The translations under genes and the position numbers were made by a program. Shown here piece by piece: positions 1 to 8,716 of a DNA stretch of 21,759 bases (its first letter is position 1; each line of letters starts with the position of its first letter). Under the pieces are notes generated by a model, which saw only the letters and a program-made list of their open reading frames with translations, did no database searches and was not told the origin of the DNA. The stretch is taken from contig QHWF01000262.1 of NCBI GenBank assembly GCA_003222455.1, forward strand, positions 1 to 21,759, given 5' to 3'. This DNA comes from Acidobacteriota bacterium (GTDB lineage: Bacteria; Acidobacteriota; Vicinamibacteria; Vicinamibacterales; CAVVIG01).

Positions 1-1
1 C

Positions 2-172
2 GTCGATCGAAGCCTCGTGGGCGAGGTCGAAATGGCGTTCAACGCGGGCACGCACACCGATGCGATCCGGATGCACTATGGCGATTTCGCCGAGCTCTCG
101 CATCCGGTCGTTGGTGCGCTCGCACGGCCGCCGGCCGGAGCCGCGCGCGCAGACGCGAGGGCGAGCGCCTAG
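2..172 (+). CDS. 3' end of an unrecognised gene (C-terminal 56 residues)
   Basis: An open frame enters from the left edge and ends at a TAG at 170-172. The visible C-terminus reads through an AFNAGTHTDAIRMHYGDF segment and ends in an Ala/Arg-rich tail (ARADARASA). The conserved-looking first part and low-complexity tail resemble a real protein end, but I do not recognise the family and assign no function. The gene converges on osmC. Its stop codon is the first triplet of an inverted repeat whose other arm begins with the osmC stop codon. The start lies outside the window, so length and domains cannot be judged. Confidence 0.55.
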   Translation, partial: VDRSLVGEVEMAFNAGTHTDAIRMHYGDFAELSHPVVGALARPPAGAARADARASA

Positions 173-315
173 CAGGTTGCTGAAAAAGCCAGCAACCTGA
201 AGTTTCAAGTAACAAGGCTCAAGTCAGAGCCGCCGAAATCCAGCTAAATTCCCGAAAGATGAGACTTGAAACTTGACACTTGCAAATTCAGGCTGCGTTT
301 TTCAGCAGCCTGCTA
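170..315. repeat. Long imperfect inverted repeat between two convergent stop codons
   Basis: The left arm (170 to about 225) and right arm (about 262 to 315, read on the minus strand) both begin TAGCAGG(T/C)TGCTGAAAAA and continue into CTGAA and CAAGT-type words. Each arm's initial TAG is the stop codon of the gene that runs into it. Within the arms are two shorter hairpins: CAGGTTGCTG at 173-182 pairs perfectly with 190-199, and CAGGCTGC at 289-296 pairs with 305-312. The inner sequence carries TTTCAAGT/ACTTGAAA words of the same type as the heptamer arrays near 18811 and 19101. It may act as a bidirectional terminator, but clear T-tracts are lacking. Confidence 0.75.
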
Positions 316-735
316 GACGAGCGCCGAATCCATCGTGATCCTGGCGTTGAGCAGCTTGGAAATCGGACAGCCGCTCTTTGCCGTCTCGACTGCCTTGTCG
401 AAGGCGGCCTTGTCCGCGTTCGGAATCTTCACTTTCGTCTCGAGGTGAGACGATGTGACGGCGAATCCGCCCTCCACCTGGTCGAGGGTGACCGTCGCCT
501 TCGTCTGGATACTCTCGGCCGTCATGCCTGCCTGGCCGAGGAACAACGACAGCGCCATGGAAAAGCACGCGGCGTGAGCTGCGGCGACGAGCTCCTCGGG
601 ATTGGTGCCCTTCTCGTTTTCGAACCGCATCTTGAATGTGTAGGGCACATTCGACAGGACGCCGCTGTCGGTCGACACGGTGCCGCGCCCATCCTGGAGG
701 CCGCCCTTCCATACAGCACTGGCGCTACGTTTCAT
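313..735 (-). CDS. osmC: OsmC/Ohr-family peroxiredoxin, OsmC type
   Basis: This 140-residue protein matches the usual OsmC length. OsmC proteins are cytoplasmic dimers that reduce organic hydroperoxides through two cysteines. Both are present: Cys57 in the helix motif AAHAACFSMAL and Cys123 in SGCPISKLL, with Arg17 and Glu47/Glu48 (NPEEL) as expected active-site partners. It begins MKRSASAVWKG, a typical OsmC start, and an AAGGAG ribosome-binding site lies seven bases before the ATG. It lies downstream of the pyruvate:ferredoxin oxidoreductase gene on the same strand, about 180 bases away, so co-transcription is possible. A role in protecting oxygen-sensitive metabolism is inference. The Ohr branch is less likely because the GTNPEELVAAAHAACFSMAL context is OsmC-like. 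Confidence 0.9.
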   Translation of the reverse strand: MKRSASAVWKGGLQDGRGTVSTDSGVLSNVPYTFKMRFENEKGTNPEELVAAAHAACFSMALSLFLGQAGMTAESIQTKATVTLDQVEGGFAVTSSHLETKVKIPNADKAAFDKAVETAKSGCPISKLLNARITMDSALV

Positions 736-742
736 ACTGTCG

Positions 743-748
743 CTCCTT
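743..748 (-). promoter_or_regulatory. Ribosome-binding site of osmC
   Basis: The minus strand reads AAGGAG seven bases before the ATG at 735. It fixes the osmC start, and it borders the AGGCTTC repeat that follows at 752. Confidence 0.75.
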
Positions 749-751
749 TTT

Positions 752-772
752 AGGCTTCAGGCTTCAGGCTTC
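752..772. repeat. Tandem heptamer AGGCTTC, three copies
   Basis: Three perfect copies of AGGCTTC (752-758, 759-765, 766-772) are followed by degenerate copies up to about 800, including a GGGCTTCAGGCCC palindrome. It lies just upstream of the osmC ribosome-binding site, so it would be in the osmC leader or promoter area. The period of seven is shared with arrays at 18064, 18811 and 19101. Confidence 0.8.
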
Positions 773-816
773 AGGCGTTGGGCTCTGGGCTTCAGGCCCT
801 GGAGAACGTCACGATC

Positions 817-885
817 GAACGCAGAGGTCGCAAAGGACGCAAAGTTAGACAGGATTTCTTTGCGGCCTTCGCGGCCTTTGCGTTC
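817..885. repeat. Fold-back repeat with GCAAAGG words between osmC and the oxidoreductase gene
   Basis: Left arm 817-844 and right arm 858-885 are inverted copies matching at 24 of 28 positions, with a 13-base loop. Each arm is built from a nine-base word of the form GCAAAGG(A/T)C. It lies just past the end of the minus-strand oxidoreductase gene and may stabilise or terminate that transcript. The rest of the 736-914 gap shows nothing else. Confidence 0.85.
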
Positions 886-914
886 AACGGCGGTGTCAGG
901 TCGTCGGACACGAG

Positions 915-3900
915 TCAGGATACCGAGACCGGGGATGCGGCCGGTTTCCGCTCAGGCGCGGGCGGCGGCGCTGGCGTGGTCACACGAGCCTTGGCTTCGG
1001 CCGGCTTGTGCACCGCCGCTGGCGCCGGCATGCGTTCCTTGAGCAGTTGTTCGGCGCGCGCGAAGAGGTCGTCCTTCGAGATCCTGCCCGCGTCGACGTC
1101 CGCCAGCAGCGAGCGCTGCGCCTTGTATTCGCGGTTCTCGATCCCGGCCTTGCTTTGCAGCATGCGCCACGCCTTGCGGCGTTCGACGCAGAAGAGCACG
1201 AGCTGCCGCGAGATCGCCCGGTACTCGGTCTGGCCGTTGCTGCCCTGCACCTTGATGTACACGCCGAAATCGGGCACGAACGCTCGATGGCCGGGCACGA
1301 GGTGGCGTCGATAGACGACATCCTGCTGCGTGATGCGAACGAGCATGTTGTCGAGCGGGATCAGCTTGTCGGCATCTTCCTTCTTGATCTTCTTGAGATG
1401 GTTTCGGAACCGCGCTTCGGTCGCGCACCAATGCGCCACCGTATAGCGGTACGTCTCGCCGGTGCTCTTGAACTTCGTCTCGTACCAGTCGAGATCCGTC
1501 GACGGGTTGCCCTTGACGTCGAGCGCCTCCTGATATGTCTCCCCGAGCCTTGGGTTGAAGACGAATTCGGGCGCTCCGCGTGAATCGCGGACGCGCTGCG
1601 CCTGGGTGAGCGCCATGTCGTCCGCCACGCCGTGTTCCGGCTGGCACGTGGTGAAACACTGAAGGAACGTGGTTCCGCGGTACTCGAGGCCGTCGAGAAT
1701 CGCCCTGTACAGCTTTGGTGCGTTCGCGATCGACACCTGCGCGACGAACGGCGACCCGTGACCCGCCAGGAACGTCTCGGCGACGGTCTTCTTCTCGACG
1801 CTCTTGCCCTGCGTCGCCGCACCGAACATGTTCATGTCGCTGCCGCCGAGCATCGGCGTGGAGTCGGAGTTCTGGCCGCCGGTGTTCGAGTACACCTGTG
1901 TATCCAGCATCACCGCTTTCACGTTCGGCCGGTTCTGGAGAATCACCTTCGACACGTTCTGGTACCCGATGTCGCCCATGCCGCCGTCACCGCCGACGAC
2001 CCACGCCTTCGGCAGCTCGAGGACTTCCTGGTCGGTCATCAGCGCATCGCTGAAATGGGTGAACTCGTAGTACTCACGCGGGGTCAGGACGGTCGTTCCG
2101 CCACCCATCAACGCGTCGCCGAGCCGCTCGGGAATCACCGACCGTCTCGCGTGATCGACGATGAAGCTCTCGCCCATGAGCCAGCCGACGGTGACGCCGT
2201 CCTGGAAGAGCGAGTTCATCCACGGATAAGGATGCGGGTTGTTCGGCGGCGTCGATCCGTAGACGGTGTTGCAGCCCGTATGCGCGGCCATCGCCATCAC
2301 CGACATGCCGTTGGCGAGACGGCCGTCCACCGACTGCAGGTTCTTGTGGTTGAACGCCTCCTGCCGCATGACGGCGGTGAGCGCCGCGACGATGTCGGCG
2401 TCGGCAATCGGACCGTGTGCGGCCATGCGCGCTTTGGTGTCGGTGTCGTCCTCACCACCCAGTCCCATGAGGAGATGCGCGACGATCTGACGGAACAGCT
2501 CGTACTCGTCCTGGCTTCGGGCCTTCAGTTCGGCGAGCTTCTGCACGCCGGCCTGTTCGATCCGGTCGGCCTTCGTCCGCAGCCGATCCGCCTTCGCGTG
2601 GAAGATCGGCCGCATGTACGCCTCGGTCACCGCCGCGATGGCGCGCAGGATGCTCTTCTCGCCGCATCCCGCGCACGCGCCGTCGCCCGACACGAGCGCG
2701 TCGTAGTTCCTCCGCACCATCAGCATGTTGCGGAGCGTGGCGGTCTTGGAATCCTGGGGCCGGAGATCGTTGTAGAGGCCCAGGTATTTCTGCGGGGTAT
2801 CCGGCAGCAGGTTCAGGAAGGCCGTGCCGGTTTCGTGCTCGGCGTTCACGTCTTCGGTTTCCTGCACCATCCGCAGCGCCTGATGCTCGCCGCACGCGGT
2901 GACGCACGCCGCGCACCCCTTGCACAGGTCGGACACGAAGATCGAGAAGATGCCGCCGCCGCCGGGACTGCGCTTCTCCGGCGTCGCAAAGATCGCGTTC
3001 GCCTTCTGGTACGCCATCGGCACCTTGTCGATGATGTCGAAGAACTGGCGCTTGGCCTCGTCGGAGAACCCGTTGACCTCGCTCGTGACCTTGTGGAGGA
3101 TGTGCGGCAGCGGCGTGGCCGCGTTGCCCGCGATCGCTTCCCGCATCATCTCACGCGTGCGCTTTTCGATTTCGGGCAGCGAGCGGAACATCTTCGCGCG
3201 CTCGGACGGATCCGTGACATACCGCCCGATCGCCGTCTGCAGGATCGTTCCGAGATCCTGCGAGCAGTTGGGCAGCGCCGTGTCGGGACACACCGCAATG
3301 CACTCCATGCACTGCGTGCAGTTTTCGGCGATGTAGAGCGGCGTCTCGCGGCGCGCCACGTACTTCGAGGCGGTGTCGCCGCTGCCCGCGGCCATCACAC
3401 CGACCGCGGCGAGCGGCGAGGCCGGCTGGTTGTAGCCGAAGCCCGATCGGAACTCGGCGTCGAAGCTTGCAATCTGCGTGACTGGCGTTCGCGCTGCCTG
3501 ACCGTCTGGAATCGAATTCGATCGACAGCCGCAGCCGTGCCCGTGTTCCTCGGCTCCCTCGACGACCGGCAGAAATGGACTGCCGCGCAGCGTTGACCGA
3601 TCCGGCGCTTCGAGCTCGCCGAGGCGAATCTCGCGCACGCGCTCGAACCCCTGCGTCATGACCTCCATGTTGGAGCTCACGACGGCTTCGCCCAGCCGGC
3701 CGAATTTCTTGACGTACTGCTTGTGCACCACCGCGCGGAACTGCTCTTGCGTGATGCGGAACTCCTCGAGCAGCGGAGACACGGCGAAGAACGCGCCGAG
3801 GAACGCATTGCCCTGCATGCGCAAATGCAGGTCGGCTCGATCGGTGGCGCCGCGCGCGATTTGGAACCCGGGCAGCGTGAACACCCGGATCTTCTTGTCG

Positions 3901-5696
3901 ATAATCTGCTTCCGCGCCCAGTGCGGCAGCCGCTCCCACGCCTGTTCGCCTTCCTCTTCCGATTCCCACACGAGGCAGCCGCCCTCGGACATGCCGTCGA
4001 GCGGGTTGGTGTGGGTGAACGCCTTGGGATCGCAGCACAGCACCACGGTGACGTGACGCAAATCGCAGTTCACCCGGATCCGTTCCGGCGCCGCCACCAT
4101 GAAGTACGCCGTCGGCGCGCCTTTCTTCTCAGATCCGTACTTCGGGTTCGCGCTGACGTGGATGATCTCCTTCGGGTTCCCCAACTCGTCGACGACCCTG
4201 TCGCGCTCGTACAGGAGATCGTTCAGATCGCCCAGAATCGCACCGAGATTCTTGCCGGTCGTGATGGCGCCCCAGCCGCCGATCGAGTGAAAGCGGACGG
4301 CGATGGCGCCTTCGGGCAGCAGTGACGGCGCATCGTCCGACTTCACTTCGTAGGGATGGTCGACGCCCAGCACGAAGAACGTCGTTCCCTCTGCGGCGCG
4401 CTTGCCGTCCTTGCGCGTGCGCGTGCCGGCGACGAATTCGTAGGCGCCGAGAACGTGCTCCGGCCTGAAGTCGCGCGAGCCCAGCCCGTAGATACCCGAG
4501 AAGAGCCGCGGCATCTGATCGATCGTGATGGCCGGCAGTCCGTCGCTCGCGGGATGTCCCTGGGTCTGGAGCGCCTTGTTCAGCGCCGTCCGGATATCGC
4601 GGCCCATCGGGTTGTCGCCCGCCATCGGCTCGTCGGTGCGCTCGACGATGATCACGTTCTTCTTGCCGGCCAGCGCGTTGATGACGGCCGCTTCGGGGAA
4701 CGGACGAATGACGTTCAGGTGAATCGAGCCAACCCGGGCTGTCTGGTGTTCCCGAAGGTAATCGACGGCCGCCTCGATGTTCTCCGCGGCCGATCCCAGC
4801 GACACGAACACCGTGTCGGCATCATCGGTCTTGTACTGCGTGACGAGGCCGTAATACCGGCCGGTCAGCAGTCCGAAGTCCTCGTACGCGCGTTCGAGAA
4901 ACGCCAGGATCGGTTCCGTGAAATTGTTGCGCCGGGCGACCACGCCCTGCATGTAGTGCTCCTGGTTCTGCACGGGACCCAGCAGCACGGGATTGGTGAG
5001 GTCGATCATGCGCGGGACACGCCGGCGTGTCGGACCGAACAGCGTGCGCTGGCTTTCGGTCGGACAATCGATGATGTCGTCGGGTGAGCCGAGGAACTCG
5101 CGGATGAGTGCCGATTCGTGTTTGTAGAACGTCCGCTCGAGATGAGACGTGAGGAATCCGTCCTGGATGTTCATGCCCGGCGTCAGGCTCAACTCGGTGA
5201 CGCGCCGCAGGATGAGCGCTTGATCCGCCGCCTGCTGCGCATCCTTCCCGAACACCATGATCCAGCCGGTGTCGAGCGCGCCGTAGATGTCGTCGTGCCC
5301 GCAGTGGACGTTCAGCGCGTGCTTGGTGAGCGCTCGCGCGGCGACCTCGAGCACCATCGTCGAGCACTTGCCCGGTGCGTGGTAGTACTGCTCGACGCCG
5401 TACACCACTCCCTGGCCCGAGGTGTAGTTGACCACGCGCTTTCCGCAAACGGAGTACGCGATGGCGCCCCCCTGGGCCGCATGCTCACCTTCAGCTTCGA
5501 CGGCGATGGTGCTGCCCCCGAAGACGTTCAGCTTGCCTTCGGCGAACGCCTGCTGATACAGCTCACCTCCCTCGGTCGAAGGAGTGATGGGGTAGAAGAT
5601 GCCGCCGTCTGCAATTCGCGTCTCGGTGTGATAGGAGACTAGCTGGTTGCCGTTGGCGGTAACCCGAATGCCCGGATACCGAGGCCTGTCCTTCAT
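915..5696 (-). CDS. nifJ: Pyruvate:ferredoxin (flavodoxin) oxidoreductase, unusually long single-chain form
   Basis: The enzyme interconverts pyruvate + CoA and acetyl-CoA + CO2 with ferredoxin or flavodoxin as electron partner, in the cytoplasm. Visible domains in order: an N-terminal thiamine-type domain (FYPITPST near residue 35), the central transketolase-C-like and gamma domains, two 4Fe-4S sites (Cys793/796/799/803 with Cys811; Cys925/928/931/935), then a beta domain with CAGCGEK (Cys1008, Cys1011) and a thiamine/Mg site GGDGGMGDIGYQN around Asp1237 followed by NTGGQNS. At 1593 residues it is about 400 longer than the usual 1170-1200. The excess includes a segment between the gamma and ferredoxin domains (about 715-775), expanded stretches around 830-910 and 1030-1090, and a C-terminal extension ending in an Ala/Pro/Lys-rich tail (about 1545-1593). 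GGAGGG lies eight bases before the ATG. Action on another 2-oxoacid cannot be excluded. Confidence 0.93.
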   Translation of the reverse strand: MKDRPRYPGIRVTANGNQLVSYHTETRIADGGIFYPITPSTEGGELYQQAFAEGKLNVFGGSTIAVEAEGEHAAQGGAIAYSVCGKRVVNYTSGQGVVYGVEQYYHAPGKCSTMVLEVAARALTKHALNVHCGHDDIYGALDTGWIMVFGKDAQQAADQALILRRVTELSLTPGMNIQDGFLTSHLERTFYKHESALIREFLGSPDDIIDCPTESQRTLFGPTRRRVPRMIDLTNPVLLGPVQNQEHYMQGVVARRNNFTEPILAFLERAYEDFGLLTGRYYGLVTQYKTDDADTVFVSLGSAAENIEAAVDYLREHQTARVGSIHLNVIRPFPEAAVINALAGKKNVIIVERTDEPMAGDNPMGRDIRTALNKALQTQGHPASDGLPAITIDQMPRLFSGIYGLGSRDFRPEHVLGAYEFVAGTRTRKDGKRAAEGTTFFVLGVDHPYEVKSDDAPSLLPEGAIAVRFHSIGGWGAITTGKNLGAILGDLNDLLYERDRVVDELGNPKEIIHVSANPKYGSEKKGAPTAYFMVAAPERIRVNCDLRHVTVVLCCDPKAFTHTNPLDGMSEGGCLVWESEEEGEQAWERLPHWARKQIIDKKIRVFTLPGFQIARGATDRADLHLRMQGNAFLGAFFAVSPLLEEFRITQEQFRAVVHKQYVKKFGRLGEAVVSSNMEVMTQGFERVREIRLGELEAPDRSTLRGSPFLPVVEGAEEHGHGCGCRSNSIPDGQAARTPVTQIASFDAEFRSGFGYNQPASPLAAVGVMAAGSGDTASKYVARRETPLYIAENCTQCMECIAVCPDTALPNCSQDLGTILQTAIGRYVTDPSERAKMFRSLPEIEKRTREMMREAIAGNAATPLPHILHKVTSEVNGFSDEAKRQFFDIIDKVPMAYQKANAIFATPEKRSPGGGGIFSIFVSDLCKGCAACVTACGEHQALRMVQETEDVNAEHETGTAFLNLLPDTPQKYLGLYNDLRPQDSKTATLRNMLMVRRNYDALVSGDGACAGCGEKSILRAIAAVTEAYMRPIFHAKADRLRTKADRIEQAGVQKLAELKARSQDEYELFRQIVAHLLMGLGGEDDTDTKARMAAHGPIADADIVAALTAVMRQEAFNHKNLQSVDGRLANGMSVMAMAAHTGCNTVYGSTPPNNPHPYPWMNSLFQDGVTVGWLMGESFIVDHARRSVIPERLGDALMGGGTTVLTPREYYEFTHFSDALMTDQEVLELPKAWVVGGDGGMGDIGYQNVSKVILQNRPNVKAVMLDTQVYSNTGGQNSDSTPMLGGSDMNMFGAATQGKSVEKKTVAETFLAGHGSPFVAQVSIANAPKLYRAILDGLEYRGTTFLQCFTTCQPEHGVADDMALTQAQRVRDSRGAPEFVFNPRLGETYQEALDVKGNPSTDLDWYETKFKSTGETYRYTVAHWCATEARFRNHLKKIKKEDADKLIPLDNMLVRITQQDVVYRRHLVPGHRAFVPDFGVYIKVQGSNGQTEYRAISRQLVLFCVERRKAWRMLQSKAGIENREYKAQRSLLADVDAGRISKDDLFARAEQLLKERMPAPAAVHKPAEAKARVTTPAPPPAPERKPAASPVSVS

Positions 5697-5703
5697 GCGA
5701 CAT

Positions 5704-5709
5704 CCCTCC
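5704..5709 (-). promoter_or_regulatory. Ribosome-binding site of the oxidoreductase gene
   Basis: The minus strand reads GGAGGG, eight bases before the ATG at 5696. It is the strongest Shine-Dalgarno match in the window and supports this start. Confidence 0.75.
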
Positions 5710-5891
5710 GCGCTCTGGGGAGGCAGGAGAATTCGAACGAGCGTCGCCGCGTAGATCCGATGAAGGGTCTATTGCCCCGGATTTTACTCCGCCGGCGGCC
5801 GGGGCGACAACTGCCGGCCAGGCCTGGTGGAGTGCTGGGAGTCCGTCCCGAGTATGCGACACGGAGGAGGCGGAGCGCACTGAGAGAATGA

Positions 5892-5963
5892 GCCACAGAG
5901 ACACACAGAGACACAGAGAGACAAAAGACACAAAGAACCTCTGTGTCTCGGTGTCTCCGTGGC
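5892..5963. repeat. Fold-back repeat with CACAGAGA words in a divergent gap
   Basis: Left arm 5892-5918 and right arm 5939-5963 are inverted copies of a GCCAC(A/G)GAGACAC...AGACACAGAG word, differing by a two-base indel and a few changes. They occupy the 318-base gap (5697-6014) between the divergent oxidoreductase gene and mtaB. A perfect small palindrome, TTTGAC-TCT-GTCAAA, follows at 5966-5980. No convincing paired -35/-10 promoter was found for either gene, although both must start transcription in or near this gap. Confidence 0.85.
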
Positions 5964-6014
5964 GATTTGACTCTGTCAAAGAAATCCGATCGTCGTGGCT
6001 GGTAAAGTGTCGGT

Positions 6015-7340
6015 GTGAAGTACTCAGTGATCACCTTCGGGTGCCGCGTCAATCAGGCCGACTCACTCGGGTTCGAGGAAGAACTCCGTGCGCGCGGCGC
6101 CATCGCCGTCGCGCCCGACGCGGCCGACCTGGTGATCGTGAACACGTGCTCGGTCACCGCGACCGCCGATCAAGGTGCGCGTCAGACAATCAGGCGGATT
6201 GCACGGGACAATCCCGCCGCCAGGATTGTGGTCACCGGCTGTTATGCGACGCGCCGTCCGAATGAGCTGGCAGCATTGCCGAACGTCGCGCGCGTCATCG
6301 ACAACGACAACAAACCGACCCTCATCCCGCTGATCTCCGCTGACGCCTGCGGTAGTGTCCGGCTTCAGCCGGACCTGACGACGGCCGAACGATTTGGGGA
6401 CGGCGACGGCAGCTGCGGCGCGGCCATCGAGCCAGGTGTCGCGGGGCGGACCGCGTTCACCTTGCGCGTCCAGACCGGCTGCGCCGAACCGTGCGCGTAT
6501 TGCATCATTCCCACGACCCGCGGCGCACCGCGCAGCGTGCCACCCGATCGCGTGATGCGCGAGGTCGATCGCATCGCCGGAGCCGGCTACAAGGAAATCG
6601 CGCTGACCGGCGTGCACCTGGGATCGTACGGACGCGATCTGAATCCGCCTGTGAGCTTGATCGATCTGTTCCGCGCGCTCGACGCGTGGGCGCACCATTC
6701 GGTCCGGCTGAAGCCGGACACTACCGAAACGCCCGACCTGCTCTTTCGCATCAGCTCGCTCGAGCCGATGGACTGCTCGCGCGCGATTGTCGATCTGGTC
6801 GCCTCGTCGGATTCGTTTGCGCCGCACTTTCATCTGCCGTTGCAGCACGCCAGCGATCCCGTCCTGAGCGCGATGCGCCGTCCGTACACCGCCGCGTACT
6901 ACGCGTCGCTCGTGGACATGATCCGGACGCGCATTCCTCATGCCGCGATCGGCTCCGATGTGATCGTCGGCTTCCCCGGCGAGAGCGATGCTGACTTCGA
7001 TCGGCTGGTGTCATATCTCGAAGGGAGCCCGCTGACGCACGTTCATGTGTTCCCGTACTCGGACCGTCCTGGAACAGCGGCGTCGGCAATGGGCGACAGG
7101 GTACACGGCGGCGCGATCCGCGAGCGCGCCCGGCGCGTGCGCGAGATTGGCCGTCGGCTCATGGACCGCTTCCACGGTGCGCAGGTGGGAACGACGCAGC
7201 GCGGGCTCACGCTCGAAGACGGGACGCTCGTCGCGACCGGCAATTATTTGAAGGTCAGGATCCCGCCCGGATCGCCGCGCAATCGGTGGGTACGTGTGCG
7301 GATCAACAGCTCAGAACCGATGACGGCCAGCGTAATTTAG
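6015..7340 (+). CDS. mtaB: tRNA (N6-threonylcarbamoyladenosine 37) C2-methylthiotransferase MtaB
   Basis: This radical-SAM enzyme adds a methylthio group to t6A37 of ANN-decoding tRNAs. The 441-residue protein has the N-terminal MiaB-like domain with cluster ligands Cys10 (GCRVNQ), Cys45 (NTCSVT) and Cys76 (TGCYA), the radical-SAM motif Cys156-AEP-Cys160-AY-Cys163, and a C-terminal TRAM-like region. LTGVHLGSYGRDL is characteristic of MtaB rather than MiaB or RimO. The start is a GTG at 6015 with no clear ribosome-binding site. Two stretches, residues 112-123 and 228-238, contain VRLQPDLTT and VRLKPDTTE and are encoded by palindromic REP-like elements. They fall between core motifs, so activity is probably kept. 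The gene converges on rlmN, so two RNA-modifying radical-SAM enzymes lie side by side. Confidence 0.93.
   Translation: MKYSVITFGCRVNQADSLGFEEELRARGAIAVAPDAADLVIVNTCSVTATADQGARQTIRRIARDNPAARIVVTGCYATRRPNELAALPNVARVIDNDNKPTLIPLISADACGSVRLQPDLTTAERFGDGDGSCGAAIEPGVAGRTAFTLRVQTGCAEPCAYCIIPTTRGAPRSVPPDRVMREVDRIAGAGYKEIALTGVHLGSYGRDLNPPVSLIDLFRALDAWAHHSVRLKPDTTETPDLLFRISSLEPMDCSRAIVDLVASSDSFAPHFHLPLQHASDPVLSAMRRPYTAAYYASLVDMIRTRIPHAAIGSDVIVGFPGESDADFDRLVSYLEGSPLTHVHVFPYSDRPGTAASAMGDRVHGGAIRERARRVREIGRRLMDRFHGAQVGTTQRGLTLEDGTLVATGNYLKVRIPPGSPRNRWVRVRINSSEPMTASVI
6352..6374 (+). repeat. REP-like hairpin inside mtaB, copy 1
   Basis: GTAG at 6352-6355 is followed by the palindrome GTCCGGCTTCAGCCGGAC at 6357-6374, with eight-base arms around TC. 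It is read in frame as SVRLQPD. It shares GTAG, the TTCA centre and overall layout with elements at 6702, 16388 and 17966. GTAG followed by a hairpin is the layout of REP sequences served by REP-associated tyrosine transposases; no such gene lies in the window. Confidence 0.8.
6702..6724 (-). repeat. REP-like hairpin inside mtaB, copy 2 (inverted)
   Basis: The palindrome at 6702-6719 is identical in its stem to copy 1, and CTAC at 6721-6724 is GTAG on the minus strand. The two copies are therefore opposed and about 330 bases apart. Despite the opposite orientation, this copy is also translated as SVRLKPDTT. Confidence 0.8.
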
Positions 7341-7402
7341 TTACCGACCCGACCGACCCGACCGACTTTTATTCCACCGGCGCCGGGGCCCTACCCCCGG
7401 CG
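7341..7402. terminator. Repeat and GC hairpin between convergent mtaB and rlmN
   Basis: Just past the mtaB stop is a CCGACCCGA-type repeat (7341-7364). A perfect hairpin follows, CGCCGGGG (7381-7388) pairing with CCCCGGCG (7395-7402) around a six-base loop. Read on the minus strand the hairpin is followed by AATAAAAG rather than a T-run, so neither direction gives a textbook intrinsic terminator. The position suits transcription ending for both genes. Confidence 0.4.
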
Positions 7403-7454
7403 CGAACTGACGCATGGCCGCAGGCGCCCCACTGACCTACCCGACCCACCCGGC

Positions 7455-8558
<1,104 letters not shown>

Positions 8559-8600
8559 TTGCAGGACCTGTTATGTTAGCACGCCGCCCGGCCCGACAGC

Positions 8601-8623
8601 CCCATGTTATCCCATGTTATAAT
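8601..8623 (+). promoter_or_regulatory. Candidate promoter with a tandem decamer
   Basis: The decamer CCCATGTTAT is repeated exactly at 8601-8610 and 8611-8620. The second copy runs into a perfect TATAAT at 8618-8623. A CCGACA at 8593-8598 resembles a -35 box but the 19-base spacing is long. It could drive the M16 gene, and the doubled decamer could be a binding site. The rest of the 8559-8716 gap shows nothing further. Confidence 0.4.
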
Positions 8624-8716
8624 GTGGGTCCGGGCTGGTAATTCCTTCACGCTCAACGGTTTGCGGTGCGCCCCAGCGGTTGGTTCAAACCGCGTTCTTG
8701 CTGCGAGCTTTTCACC

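Noticed and set aside
1632..3596. A 654-codon open frame on the plus strand
   Set aside because: It is fully antisense to the oxidoreductase gene, whose cofactor motifs are unmistakable. Long antisense frames are common in GC-rich DNA, and its translation is Arg/His-rich without any recognisable domain.
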